A stretch of DNA of 64,000 nucleotides from Petrolisthes cinctipes (taxonomy: Eukaryota > Arthropoda > Malacostraca > Decapoda > Porcellanidae): the NCBI GenBank assembly GCA_033782935.1, contig JAWQEG010001306.1:1054001-1118000 (forward strand), given 5' to 3'. Below are positions 36,484 to 50,100 of the stretch, in pieces (within the stretch, counting starts at the first letter, position 1; each line of letters opens with the position of its first letter). The notes beneath the pieces are model-generated. The model did not search any database. It was not told the DNA's origin and was given only the letters and a program-made list of their open reading frames with translations. Position numbers and translations under genes: made by a program.

Positions 36484-38330
36484 GAGATATCGATTTTTTG
36501 GCACCTAAAATGTCGATTTTTAGCATGTTTTTAGCCTATATTTTGAAAATATTCTAGCACTGTGTAGGCATGTACAGATTGCTTCTGGGACCCCAAAATA
36601 TTGAATTTTCGGGTGTTTTGAGCCTGAATTGGAGATATAAACGGGTACAGAAGATACATGCACATATTGACTTTGGGCATCTAAAATATCGATTTTCAGC
36701 ATGTTTTGGGCCTGTATTTTGAAAATACTCTAACACTGAGTAGGCATGTACAGATTGCTTCTGGGACCCCAAAATATTGAATTTTCGGGTGTTTTGAGCC
36801 TGAATTTGAGATATAAACGGGTACTGAAGATGCATGCACATATCGACTTTTGTGCACCTAAAAGATCGATTTTCAGTATGTTTTGAGCATGAATTTTGAA
36901 AATACTCTAACACGGAGTAGGCATGTACAGATCGCTTCTGGGACCCCAAAATATCGAATTTTCGGGTGTTTAGGGCCAGAATTTGAGATATAAACGGGTA
37001 CAGAAGATGCATGCACATATCGACTTTTTGGCACCTAAAAGATAGATTTTAAGTATGTTTTTGGCCTGTATTTTGAAAATACTCTAACATGGAGTAGGCA
37101 TGTACAGATACCTTCTGGGACCTCTAAATATCGAATTTTCGGGTGTTTTGGGACTGAATTTGAGATATCGATTTTTTGGCACCTAAAATGTCGATTTTTA
37201 GCATGTTTTTAGCCTAAATTTTGAAAATATTCTAGCACTGTGTAGGCATGTACAGATTGCTTTTGGGACCCCAAAATATTGAATTTTCGGGTGTTTTGAG
37301 CCTGAATTTGTGATATAAACGGGTACAGAAGATACATGCACATATTGACTTTGGGCATCTAAAATATCGATTTTCAGCATGTTTTGGGCCTGTATTTTGA
37401 AAATACTCTAACACTGAGTAGGCATGTACAGATTGCTTCTGGGACCCCAAAATATTGAATTTTCGGGTGTTTTGAGCCTGAATTTGAGATATAAACGGGT
37501 ACTGAAGATGCATGCACATATCGACTTTTGTGCACCTAAAAGATCGATTTTCAGTATGTTTTGAGCATGTATTTTGAAAATACTCTAACACGGAGTAGGC
37601 ATGTACAGATTGCTTCTGGGATCCCAAAATATCGAATTTTCGGGTGTTTTGAGCCTGAATTTGAGATATAAACGGGTACTTAAGATGCATGCACATATCG
37701 ACTTTAGTGCACCTAAAAGATCGATTTTCAGTATGTTTTGAGCATGTATTTTGAAAATACTCTAACACGGAGTAGGCATGTACAGATCGCTTCTGGGACC
37801 CCTAAATATCGAATTTTCGGGTGTTTTGGGACTGAATTTGAGATATCGACTTTTCGGCACCTAAAAGATCGATTTTTAGCATGTTTTTAGCCTATATTTT
37901 TAAAATATTCTAGCACTGTACAGATTGCTTCTGGGACCCCAAAATATTGAATTTTCGGTTGTTTTGAGCCTGAATTTGAGATATAAACGGGTACAGAAGA
38001 TACATGCACATATTGACTTTGGGCACCAAAAATATCGATTTTCAGCATGTTTTGGGCCTGAATTTTGAAAATACTCTAACACGGAGTAGGCATGTACAGA
38101 TCGCTTCTGGGACCCCAAAATATCAAATTTTCGGGTGTTTAGGGCCAGAATTTGAGATATAAACGGGTACAGAAGATGCATGCACATATCGACTTTTGGG
38201 CACCAAAAAGATCGATTTTCAGTATGTTTTTGGCCTATATTTTGAAAATACTCTAACACGGAGTAGGCATGTACAGATACCTTCTGGGACCTCTAAATAT
38301 CGAATTTTCGGGTGTTTTGGGACTGAATTT
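36484..38330. repeat. Repeat E copy 1: two tetramers and an s-trimer
   Basis: S starts at 36484, 37162 and 37840 give units of 678, 678 and 491 bp. The tetramers have three consecutive L monomers (36632, 36808, 36985 and 37310, 37486, 37663). Markers are AAAGATAGATTTTAAG near 37040, GTGATAT at 37310, GGGATCCCAAAAT near 37620 and TACTTAAGATGC near 37677. The block recurs at +6326/+6325. Confidence 0.9.
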
Positions 38331-39183
38331 GAGATATCGATTTTTTGGCACCTAAAATGTCGATTTTCAGCATGTTTTTAGCCTATATTTTGAAAATATT
38401 CTAGCACTGTGTAGGCATGTACAGATTGCTTCTGGGACCCTAAAATATTGGTTTTTCGGGTGTTTTGAGCCTGAATTTGAGATATAAACGGGTACGGAAG
38501 ATACATGCACATATTGACTTTGGGCATCTAAAATATCGATTTTCAGCATGTTTTGGGCCAGTATTTTGAAAATACTCTAACACTGAGTAGGCATGTACAG
38601 ATTGCTTCTGGGACCCCAAAATATTGAGTTTTCGGGTGTTTTGAGCCTGAATTTGAGATATAAACGGGTACTGAAGATGCATGCACATATCGACTTTTGT
38701 GCACCTAAAAGATCGATTTTCAGTATGTTTTGAGCATGTATTTTGAAAATACTCTAACACTTAGTAGGCATGTACAGATTGCTTCTGGGACCCCAAAATA
38801 TTGAATTTTCGGGTGTTTTGAGGCTGAATTTGAGATATAAACGGGTACAGAAGATACATGCACATATTGACTTTGGGCACCAAAAATATCGATTTTCAGC
38901 ATGTTTTGGGCCATAATTTTGAAAATACTCTAACACGGAGTAGGCATGTACAGATCGCTTCTGGGACCCCAAAATATCGAATTTTCGGGTGTTTAGGGCC
39001 AGAATTTGAGATTTAAACGGGTACTGAAGATGCATGCACATATCGACTTTTGGGCACCTAAAAGATCGATTTTCAGTATGTTTTTGGCCTGTATTTTGAA
39101 AATACTCTAACACGGAGTAGGCATGTACAGGTCGCTTCTGGGACCCCTAAATATCGAATTTTCGGGTGTTTGGGACTGTATTT
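38331..39183. repeat. Only pentamer in the window, S-L-L-L-L (853 bp)
   Basis: Monomers start at 38331 (S), 38479, 38655, 38832 and 39008. The 38655 L begins as La but ends with Lb features (CACTTAG, AGATTGCTTC, GAGGCTG) and so is followed by two more L monomers. This looks like two trimers joined out of register with the second S lost (inference). The first 400 bp match 42133 onward at +3802. Confidence 0.88.
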
Positions 39184-40334
39184 GAGATATCTACTTTTTG
39201 GCACCTAAAAGATCGATTTTTAGCATGTTTTTAGCCTATATTTTGAAAATATTCTAGCACTGAGTAGGCATGTACAGATTGCTTCTGGGACCCCAAAATA
39301 TTGAATTTTTGGGTGTTTTGAGCCTGAATTTGAGATATAAACGGGTACAGAAGATACATGCACATATTGACTTTGGTCATCTAAAATATCGATTTTCAGC
39401 ATGTTTTGGGCCTGTATTTTGAAATTACTCTAACACTGAGTAGGCATGTACAGAATGCTTCTGGGACCCCAAAATATTGAATTTTCGGGTGTTTTGAGCC
39501 TGAATTTGAGATATATACGGGTACTGAAGATGCATGCACATATCGACTTTTGTGCACCTAAAAGATCGATTTTCAGTATGTTTTGAGCATGAATTTTGAA
39601 AATACTCTAACACGGAGTAGGCATGTACAGATCGCTTCTGGGACCCCAAAATATCGAATTTTCGGGTGTTTACGGCCAGAATTTGAGATATAAACGGGTA
39701 CAGAAGATGCATGCACATATCGACTTTTTGGCACCTAAAAGATAGATTTTAAGTATGTTTTTGGCCTGTATTTTGAAAATACTCTAACACGGAGTAGGCA
39801 TGTACAGATACCTTCTGGGACCTCTAAATATCGAATTTTCGGGTGTTTTGGGACTGAATTTGAGATATCGATTTTTTGGCACCTAAAATGTCGATTTTTA
39901 GCATGTTTTTAGCCTAAATTTTGAAAATATTCTAGCACTGTGTAGGCATGTACAGATTGCTTCTGGGACCCCAAAATATTGAATTTTCGGGTGTTTTGAG
40001 CCTGAATTTGTGATATAAACGGGTACAGAAGATACATGCACATATTGACTTTGGGCATCTAAAATATCGATTTTCAGCATGTTTTGGGCCTGTATTTTGA
40101 AAATACTCTAACACTGAGTAGGCATGTACAGATTGCTTCTGGGACCCCAAAATATTGAATTTTCGGGTGTTTTGAGCCTGAATTTGAGATATAAACGGGT
40201 ACAGAAGATGCATGCACATATCGACTTTTGTGCACCTAAAAGATCGATTTTCAGTATGTTTTTGGCCTGTATTTTGAAAATACTCTAACACGGAGTAGGC
40301 ATGTACAGATACCATCTGTTTTGGGACTGAATTT
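39184..40334. repeat. Further partial copy of repeat E (tetramer plus truncated trimer)
   Basis: From about 39400 the sequence matches 36700 onward at +2700, including AAAGATAGATTTTAAG near 39740 and GTGATAT at 40010. It leaves the match in the L starting at 40186, which has Lc-type ends and a 28-bp loss. Confidence 0.85.
40186..40334. repeat. L monomer with a 28-bp internal deletion (149 bp)
   Basis: CAGATACCATCTGTTTTGGGACTG joins what are normally separate parts: the segment from GGACCTC through TTTTCGGGTG is missing at 40318/40319. The lost stretch and the retained left side both end in TG. The monomer is close to S length although its 29-bp L block is intact, an independent route to a roughly 148-bp repeat. 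Confidence 0.87.
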
Positions 40335-42132
40335 GAGATATCGATTTTTTGGCACCTAAAATGTCGATTTTTAGCATGTTTTTAGCCTATATATTGAAAA
40401 TATTCTAGCACTGTGTAGGCATGTACAGATTGCTTCTGGGACCCCAAAATATTGAATTTTCGGGTGTTTTGAGCCTGAATTTGAGATATAAACGGGTACA
40501 GAAGATACATGCACATATTGACTTTGGGCATCTAAAATATCGATTTTCAGCATGTTTTGGGCCTGTATTTTGAAAATACTCTAACACTGAGTAGGCATGT
40601 ACAGATTGGTTCTTTGACCCCAAAATATTGAATTTTCGGGTGTTTTGAGCCTGAATTTGATATATAAACGGGTACTGAAGATGCCTGCACATATCGACTT
40701 TTGTGCACCTAAAAGATCGATTTTCAGTATGTTTTGAGCATGTATTTTGAAAATACTCTAACACGGAGTAGGCATGTACAGATCGCTTCTGGGACCCCTA
40801 AATATCGAATTTTCGGGTGTTTTGGGACTGAATTTGAGATATCGACTTTTTGGCACCTAAAAGATCGATTTTTAGCATGTTTTTAGCCTATATTTTGAAA
40901 ATATTCTAGCACTGTACAGATTGCTTCTGGGACCCCAAAATATTGAATTTTCGGGTGTTTTGAGCCTGAATTTGAGATATAAACGGGTACAGAAGATACA
41001 TGCACATATTGACTTTGGGCACCAAATATATCGATTTTCAGCATGTTTTGGGCCTGAATTTTGAAAATACTCTAACACGGAGTAGGCATGTACAGATCGC
41101 TTCTGGGACCCCATAATATCGAATTATCGGGTGTTTAGGGCTAGAATTTGAGATATAAACGGGTACAGAAGATGCATGCACATATCGACTTTTGGGCACC
41201 TAAAAGATCGATTTTCAGTATGTTTTTGGCCTGTATTTTGAAAATACTCTAACACGGAGTAGGCATGTACAGATACCTTCTGGGACCTCTAAATATCGAA
41301 TTTTCGGGTGTTTTGGGACTGAATTTGAGATATCGATTTTTTGGCATCTAAAATGTCGATTTTTAGCATGTTTTTAGCCTATATTTTGAAAATATTCTAG
41401 CACTGTGTAGATTGCTTCTGGGACCCCAAAATATTGAATTTTCGGGTGTTTTGAGCCTGAATTTGAGATATAAACGGGTACAGAAGATACATGCACATAT
41501 TGACTTTGGGCACCTAAAATATCGATTTTCAGCATGTTTTGGGCCTGTATTTTGAAAATACTCTAACACTGAGTAGGCATGTACAGATTGCTTCTGTGAC
41601 CCCAAAATATTGAATTTTCGGGTGTTTTGAGCCTGAATTTGAGATATAAACGGGTACTGAAGATGCATGCACATATCGACTTTTGTGCACCTAAAAGATC
41701 GATTTTCAGTATGTTTTGAGCATGTATTTTGAAAATACTCTAACACGGATTAGGCATGTACAGATCGCTTCTGGGACCCGTAAATATCGAATTTTCGGGT
41801 GTTTTGGGACTGAATTTGAGATATCGACTTTTTGGCACCTAAAAGATCGATTTTTAGCATGTTTTTAGACTATATTTTGAAAATATTCTAGCACTGTACA
41901 GATCGCTTCTGGGACCCCAAAATATCGAATTTTCGGGTGTTTAGGGCCAGAATTTGAGATATAAACGGGTACAGAAGATGCATGCACATATCGACTTTTG
42001 GGCACCTAAAAGATCGATTTTCAGTATGTTTTTGGCCTATGTTTTGAAAATACTCTAACACGGAGTAGGCATGTACAGATACCTTCTGGGACCTCTAAAT
42101 ATCGAATTTTCGGGTGTTTTGGGACTGAATTT
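40335..42132. repeat. Trimers and a dimer between two repeat E copies
   Basis: S starts at 40335 (501 bp), 40836 (491), 41327 (491) and 41818 (315). Local variants include CAGATTGGTTCTTTGACC near 40602, TTTGATATATAAAC at 40659, CACCAAATATATCG near 41022 and GGGCTAGAATTT near 41138. Confidence 0.83.
41327..41464. repeat. S monomer with a distinct 10-bp deletion (138 bp)
   Basis: CACTGTGTAGATTGCTTC at 41401-41418 lacks GCATGTACAG, not the TGTAGGCATG lost in s monomers. The deletion site (41410/41411) lies between two AG dinucleotides. It is an independent event producing the same 138-bp length. Confidence 0.88.
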
Positions 42133-42809
42133 GAGATATCGATTTTTTGGCACCTAAAATGTCGATTTTCAGCATGTTTTTAGCCTATATTTTGAAAATA
42201 TTCTAGCACTGTGTAGGCATGTACAGATTGCTTCTGGGACCCTAAAATATTGGTTTTTCGGGTGTTTTGAGCCTGAATTTGAGATATAAACGGGTACGGA
42301 AGATACATGCACATATTGACTTTGGGCATCTAAAATATCGATTTTCAGCATGTTTTGGGCCAGTATTTTGAAAATACTCTAACACTGAGTAGGCATGTAC
42401 AGATTGCTTCTGGGACCCCAAAATATTGAGTTTTCGGGTGTTTTGAGCCTGAATTTGAGATATAAACGGGTACTGAAGATGCATGCACATATCGACTTTT
42501 GTGCACCTAAAAGATCGATTTTCAGTATGTTTTGAGCATGTATTTTGAAAATACTCTAACACGGAGTAGGCATGTACAGATCGCTTCTGGGACCCCTAAA
42601 TATTGAATTTTCGGGTGTTTTGGGACTGAATTTGAGATATAAACGGGTACAAAAGATACATGCACATATTGACTTTGGGCACCAAAAATATCGATTTTCA
42701 GCATGTTTTGGGGTTGAATTTTGAAAATACTCTAACAAGGAGTAGGCATGTACAGATACCTTCTGGGACCTCTAAATATCGAATTTTCAAGTGTTTTGGG
42801 ACTGAATTT
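42133..42809. repeat. Tetramer with an exceptional GGGACTG-to-L junction
   Basis: S at 42133, L at 42281, 42457 and 42634. The 42457 L ends GGGACTGAATTT but is followed by an L start (GATATAAACGGG) and not S. The 42634 L is the Lb'/Lc chimera also found at 36308, where an s monomer precedes it. The S between them appears to have been lost here. Confidence 0.88.
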
Positions 42810-44655
42810 GAGATATCGATTTTTTGGCACCTAAAATGTCGATTTTTAGCATGTTTTTAGCCTATATTTTGAAAATATTCTAGCACTGTGTAGGCATGTA
42901 CAGATTGCTTCTGGGACCCCAAAATATTGAATTTTCGGGTGTTTTGAGCCTGAATTTGAGATATAAACGGGTACAGAAGATACATGCACATATTGACTTT
43001 GGGCATCTAAAATATCGATTTTCAGCATGTTTTGGGCCTGTATTTTGAAAATACTCTAACACTGAGAAGGCATGTACAGATTGCTTCTGGGACCCCAAAA
43101 TATTGAATTTTCGGGTGTATTGAGCCTGAATTTGAGATATAAACGGGTACTGAAGATGCATGCACATATCGACTTTTGTGCACCTAAAAGATCGATTTTC
43201 AGTATGTTTTGAGCATGAATTTTAAAATACTCTAACACGGAGTAGGCATGTACAGATCGCTTCTGGGACCCCAAAATATCGAATTTTCGGGTGTTTACGG
43301 CCAGAATTTGAGATATAAACGGGTACAGAAGATGCATGCACATATCGACTTTTTGGCACCTAAAAGATAGATTTTAAGTATGTTTTTGGCCTGTATTTTG
43401 AAAATACTCTAACACGGAGTAGGCATGTACAGATACCTTCTGGGACCTCTAAATATCGAATTTTCGGGTGTTTTGGGACTGAATTTGAGATATCGATTTT
43501 TTGGCACCTAAAATGTCGATTTTTAGCATGTTTTTAGCCTAAAATTTGAAAATATTCTAGCACTGTGTAGGCATGTACAGATTGCTTCTGGGACCCCAAA
43601 ATATTGAATTTTCGGGTGTTTTGAGCCTGAATTTGTGATATAAACGGGTACAGAAGATACATGCACATATTGACTTTGGGCATCTAAAATATCGATTTTC
43701 AGCATGTTTTGGGCCTGTATTTTGAAAATACTCTAACACTGAGTAGGCATGTACAGATTGCTTCTGGGACCCCAAAATATTGAATTTTCGGGTGTTTTGA
43801 GCCTGAATTTGAAATATAAACGGGTACTGAAGATGCATGCACATATCGACTTTTGTGCACCTAAAAGATCGATTTTCAGTATGTTTTGAGCATGTATTTT
43901 GAAAATACTCTAACACGGAGTAGGCATGTACAGATTGCTTCTGGGATCCCAAAATATCGAATTTTCGGGTGTTTTGAGCCTGAATTTGAGATATAAACGG
44001 GTACTTAAGATGCATGCACATATCGACTTTAGTGCACCTAAAAGATCGATTTTCAGTATGTTTTGAGCATGTATTTTGAAAATACTCTAACACGGAGTAG
44101 GCATGTACAGATCGCTTCTGGGACCCCTAAATATCGAATTTTCGGGTGTTTTGGGACTGAATTTGAGATATCGACTTTTCGGCACCTAAAAGATCGATTT
44201 TTAGCATGTTTTTAGCCTATATTTTTAAAATATTCTAGCACTGTACAGATTGCTTCTGCGACCCCAAAATATTGAATTTTCGGTTGTTTTGAGCCTGAAT
44301 TTGAGATATAAACGGGTACAGAAGATACATGCACATATTGACTTTGGGCACCTAAAAGATCGATTTTCAGTATGTTTTGAGCATGTATTTTGAAAATACT
44401 CTAACACGGAGTAGGCATGTACAGATTGCTTCTGGGATCCCAAAATATCGAATTTTCGGGTGTTTTGAGCCTGAATTTGAGATATAAACGGGTACTTAAG
44501 ATGCATGCACATATCGACTTTAGTGCACCTAAAAGATCGATTTTCAGTATGTTTTGAGCATGTATTTTGAAAATACTCTAACACGGAGTAGGCATGTACA
44601 GATCGCTTCTGGGACCCCTAAATATCGAATTTTCGGGTGTTTTGGGACTGAATTT
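42810..44655. repeat. Repeat E copy 2: two tetramers and an s-trimer
   Basis: S starts at 42810, 43487 and 44165. It matches 36484 onward at +6326, then +6325 after a one-base loss in GAATTTTAAAATAC near 43220. GGGATCCCAAAAT (near 43945), TACTTAAGATGC (near 44004) and GTGATAT all recur. In the final trimer the middle L changes type at GGGCACC, leading to the local 491-bp duplication. Confidence 0.9.
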
Positions 44656-45146
44656 GAGATATCGACTTTTCGGCACCTAAAAGATCGATTTTTAGCATGT
44701 TTTTAGCCTATATTTTTAAAATATTCTAGCACTGTACAGATTGCTTCTGGGACCCCAAAATATTGAATTTTCGGTTGTTTTGAGCCTGAATTTGAGATAT
44801 AAACGGGTACAGAAGATACATGCACATATTGACTTTGGGCACCAAAAATATCGATTTTCAGCATGTTTTGGGCCTGAATTTTGAAAATACTCTAACACGG
44901 AGTAGGCATGTACAGATCGCTTCTGGGACCCCAAAATATTGAATTTTCGGGTGTTTAGGGCCAGAATTTGAGATATAAACGGGTACAGAAGATGCATGCA
45001 CATATCGACTTTTGGGCACCTAAAAGATCGATTTTCAGTATGTTTTTGGCCTGTATTTTGAAAATACTCTAACACTGAGTAGGCATGTACAGATACCTTC
45101 TGGGACCTCTAAATATCGAATTTTCGGGTGTTTTGGGACTGAATTT
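44165..45146. repeat. Tandem pair of 491-bp s-L-L trimers
   Basis: Copies 44165-44655 and 44656-45146 share TTTTCGGCACC, TATTTTTAAAATATTC and CGGTTGTTTT. In the first copy the second half instead repeats the preceding tetramer end (GGGATCCC, CTTAAGATGC), so the pair arose by unequal exchange at GGGCACC near 44350. Confidence 0.88.
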
Positions 45147-47146
45147 GAGATATCGATTTTTTGGCACCTAAAATGTCGATTTTTAGCATGTTTTTAGCCT
45201 ATATTTTGAAAATATTCTAGCACTGTGTAGGCATGTACAGATTGCTTCTGGGACCCTGAAATATTGAATTTTCGGGTGTTATTAGCCGGAATTTGAGATA
45301 TAAACGGGTACAGAAGATACATGCACATATTGACTTTGGGCATCTAAAATATCGATTTTCAGCATGTTTTGGGCCTGAATTTTGAAAATACTCTAACACG
45401 GAGTAGCCATGTACAGATCGCTTCTGGGACCCCAAAATATCGAATTTTCGGGTGTTTAGGGCCAGAATTTGAGATATAAACGGGTACAGAAGATGCATGC
45501 ACATATCGACTTTTGGGCTCCTAAAAGATCGATTTTCAGTATGTTTTTGGCCTGTATTTTGAAAATACTCTAACACGGAGTAGGCATGTACAGATACCTT
45601 CTGGGACCTCTAAATATCGAATTTTCGGGTGTTTTGGGACTGAATTTGAGATATCGATTTTTTGGCACCTAAATGTCGATTTTTAGCATGTTTTTAGCCT
45701 ATATTTTGAAAATATTCTAGCACTGTGTAGGCATGTACAGATTGCTTCTGGGACCCCAAAATATTGAATTTTCGGATGTTTTGGGCCTGAATTTGAGATA
45801 TAAATGGGTACAGAAGATACATGCACATATTGACTTTTGGCATCTAAAATATCGATTTTCAGCATGTTTTGGGCCTGTATTTTGAAAATACTCTAACACT
45901 GAGTAGGCATGTACAGATTGCTTCTGGGACCCCAAAATATTGAATTTTCGGGTGTTTTGAGCCTGAATTTGAGATATAAACGGGTACTGAAGATGCATGC
46001 ACATATCGACTTTTGTGCACCTAAAAGATCGATTTTCAGTATGTTTTGAGCATGTATTTTGAAAATACTCTAACACGGAGTAGGCATGTACAGATCGCTT
46101 CTGGGACCCCTAAATATCGAATTTTCGGGTGTTTTGGGACTGAATTTGAGATATCGACTTTTTGGCACCTAAAAGATCGATTTTTAGCATGTTTTTAGCC
46201 AATATTTTGAAAATATTCTAGCACTGAGTAGGCATGTACAGATTGCTTCTGGGACCCCAAAATATTGAATTTTTGGGTGTTTTGAGCCTGAATTTGAGAT
46301 ATAAACGGGTACAGAAGATACATGCACATATTGACTTTGGGCACCAAAAATATCGATTTTCAGCATGTTTTGGGCCTGAATTTTGAAAATACTCTAACAC
46401 GGAGTAGGCATGTACAAATCGCTTCTGGGACCCCAAAATATCGAATTTTCGGGTGTTTAGGGCCAGAATTTGAGATATAAACGGGTACAGAAGATGCATG
46501 CACATATCGACTTTTGGGCACCTAAAAGATCGATTTTCAGTATGTTTTTGGCCTGTATTTTGAAAATACTCTAACACGGAGTAGGCATGTACAGATACCT
46601 TCTGGGACCCCTAAATATCGAATTTTCGGGTGTTTTGGGACTGAATTTGAGATATCGTTTTTTTGGCAGCTAAAATGTCGATTTTTAGCATGTTTTTAGC
46701 CTATATTTTGAAAATATTCTAGCACTGTGTGATGTACAGATTGCTTCTGGGACCCTAAAATATTGGTTTTTCGGGTGTTTTGAGCCTGAATTTGAGATAT
46801 AAACGGGTACGGAAGATACATGCACATATTGACTTTGGGCATCTAAAATATCGATTTTCAGCATGTTTTGGGCCAGTATTTTGAAAATACTCTAACACTG
46901 AGTAGGCATGTACAGATTGCTTCTGGGACCCCAAAATATTGAGTTTTCGGGTGTTTTGAGCCTGAATTTGAGATATAAACGGGTACTGAAGATGCATGCA
47001 CATATCGACTTTTGTGCACCTAGAAGATCGATTTTCAGTATGTTTTGAGCATGTATTTTGAAAATACTCTAACACGGAGTAGGCATGTACAGATCGCTTC
47101 TGGGACCCCTAAATATCGAATTTTCGGGTGTTTTGGGACTGAATTT
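45147..47146. repeat. Four trimers (501, 500, 501, 498 bp)
   Basis: S starts at 45147, 45648, 46148 and 46649. The 45648 trimer has a one-base loss (CACCTAAATGTCG), CGGATGTTTTGGGCC and ATAAATGGG; it and the start of the next (AGCCAATATTTTG) recur at 51321 and 55790. The 46649 S has a 3-bp loss (CTGTGTGATGTACAG) and the GGTTTTTCGGG marker. Confidence 0.87.
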
Positions 47147-50100
47147 GAGATATCGACTTTTTGGCACCTAAAAGATCGATTTTTAGCATGTTTTTAGCCT
47201 ATATTTTGAAAATATTCTAGCACTGTGTAGGCATGTACAGATTGCTTCTAGGACCCCAAAATATTGAATTTTCGGGTGTTTTGAGCCTGAATTTGAGATA
47301 TAAACGGGTACAGAAGATACATGCACATATTGACTTTGGGCACCAAAAATATCGATTTTCAGCATGTTTTGGGCCTGAATTTCGAAAATACTCTAACACG
47401 GAGTAGGCATGTACAGATCGCTTCTGGGACCCCAAAATATTGAATTTTCGGGTGTTTTGAGCCTGAATTTGAGATATAAACGGGTACAGAAGATACATGC
47501 ACATATTGACTTTGGGCACCTAAAATATCGATTTTCAGCATGTTTTGGGCCTGAATTTTGAAAATACTCTAACACGGAGTAGGCATGTACAGATCGCTTC
47601 TGGGACCCCAAAATATCGAATTTTCAGGTGTTTAAGGCCAGAATTTGAGATATAAACGGGTACAGAAGATGCATGCACATATCGACTTTTGGGCACCTAA
47701 AAGATCGATTTTCAGTATGTTTTGAGCATGTATTTTGAAAATACTCTAACACGGAGTAGGCATGTACAGATCGCTTCTGGGACCCCTACATATAGAATTT
47801 TCGGGTGTTTTGGGACTGAATTTGAGATATCGACTTTTTGGCACCTAAAAGATCGATTTTTAGCATGTTTTTAGCCTATATTTTGAAAATATTCTAGCAC
47901 TGGGTAGGCATGTACAGATTGCTTCTGGGACCCCAAAATATTGAATTTTCGGGTGTTTTGAGGCTGAATTTGAGATATAAACGGGTACAGAAGATACATG
48001 CACATATTGACTTTGGGCACCAAAAATATCGATTTTCAGCATGTTTTGGGCCTGAATTTTGAAAATACTCTAACACGGAGTAGGCATGTACAAATCGCTT
48101 CTGGGACCCCAAAATATCGAATTTTCGGGTGTTTAGGGCCAGAATTTGAGATTTAAACGGGTACAGAAGATGCATGCACATATCGACTTTTGGGCACCTA
48201 AAAGATCGATTTTCAGTATGTTTTTGGCCTGTATTTTGAAAATACTCTAACACGAAGTAGGCATGTACAGATACCTTCTGGGACCTCTAAATATCGAATT
48301 TTCGGGTGTTTTGGGACTGAATTTGAGATATCGATTTTTTTGAACCTAAAATGTCGATATTTAGCATGTTTTTAGCCTATATTTTGAAAATATTCTAGCA
48401 CTGTGTAGGCATGTACAGATTGCTTCTGGGACCCCAAAATATTGAATTTTCGGGTGTTTTGAGCCTGAATTTGAGATATAAACGGGTACTGAAGATTCAT
48501 GCACATATCGACTTTTGTGCACCTAAAAGATCGATTTTCAGTATGTTTTGAGCATGTATTTTGAAAATACTCTAACACGGAGTAGGCATGTACAGGTCGC
48601 TTCTGGGACCCCTAAATATAGAATTTTCGTGTGTTTGGGACTGAATTTGAGATATCGACTTTTTGGCACCTAAAAGATCGATTTTTAGCATGTTTTTAGC
48701 CTATATTTTGAAAATATTCTAGCACTGAGTAGGCATGTACAGATTGCTTCTGGGACCCCAAAATATTGAATTTTCGGGTGTTTTGAGCCTGAATTTGAGA
48801 TATAAACGGGTACAGAAGATACATGCTCATATTGACTTTGGGCATCTAAAATATCGATTTTCAGCATGTTTTGGGCCAGTATTTTGAAAATACTCTAACA
48901 CTGAGTAGGCATGTACAGATTGCTTCTGGGACCCCAAAATATTGAGTTTTCGGGTGTTTTGAGCCTGAATATGAGATATAAACGGGTACTGAAGATGCAT
49001 GCACATATCGACTTTTGTGCACCTAGAAGATCGATTTTCAGTATGTTTTGAGCATGTATTTTGAAAATACTCTAACACGGAGTAGTCATGTACAGATCGC
49101 TTCTGGGACCCCTAAATATCGAATTTTTGGGTGTTTTGGGACTGAATTTGAGATATAGACTTTTTGGCACCTAAAAGATCGATTTTTAGCATGTTTTTAG
49201 CCTATATTTTGAAAATATTCTAGCACTGTGTAGGCATGTACAGATTGCTTCTAGGACCCCAAAATATTGAATTTTCGGGTGTTTTGAGCCTGAATTTGAG
49301 ATATAAACGGGTACAGAAGATACATGCACATATTGACTTTGGGCACCAAAAATATCGATTTTCAGCATGTTTTGGGCCTGAATTTCGAAAATACTCTAAC
49401 ACGGAGTAGGCATGTACAGATCGCTTCTGGGACCCCAAAATATTGAATTTTCGGGTGTTTTGAGCCTGAATTTGAGATATAAACGGGTACAGAAGATACA
49501 TGCACATATTGACTTTGGGCACCTAAAATATCGATTTTCAGCATGTTTTGGGCCTGAATTTTGAAAATACTCTAACACGGATTAGGCATGTACAGATCGC
49601 TTCTGGGACCCCAAAATATCGAATTTTCAGGTGTTTAAGGCCAGAATTTGAGATATAAACGGGTACAGAAGATGCATGCACATATCGACTTTTGGGCACC
49701 TAAAAGATCGATTTTCAGTATGTTTTGAGCATGTATTTTGAAAATACTCTAACACGGAGTAGGCATGTACAGATCGCTTCTGGGACCCCTACATATAGAA
49801 TTTTCGGGTGTTTTGGGACTGAATTTGAGATATCGGCTTTTTGGCACCTAAAAGATCGATTTTTAGCATGTTTTTAGCCTATATTTTGAAAATATTCTAG
49901 CACTGGGTAGGCATGTACAGATTGCTTCTGGGACCCCAAAATATTGAATTTTCGGGTGTTTTGAGGCTGAATTTGAGATATAAACGGGTACAGAAGATAC
50001 ATGCACATATTGACTTTGGGCACCAAAAATATCGATTTTCAGCTTGTTTTGGGCCTGAATTTTGAAAATACTCTAACACGGAGTAGGCATGTACAGATCG

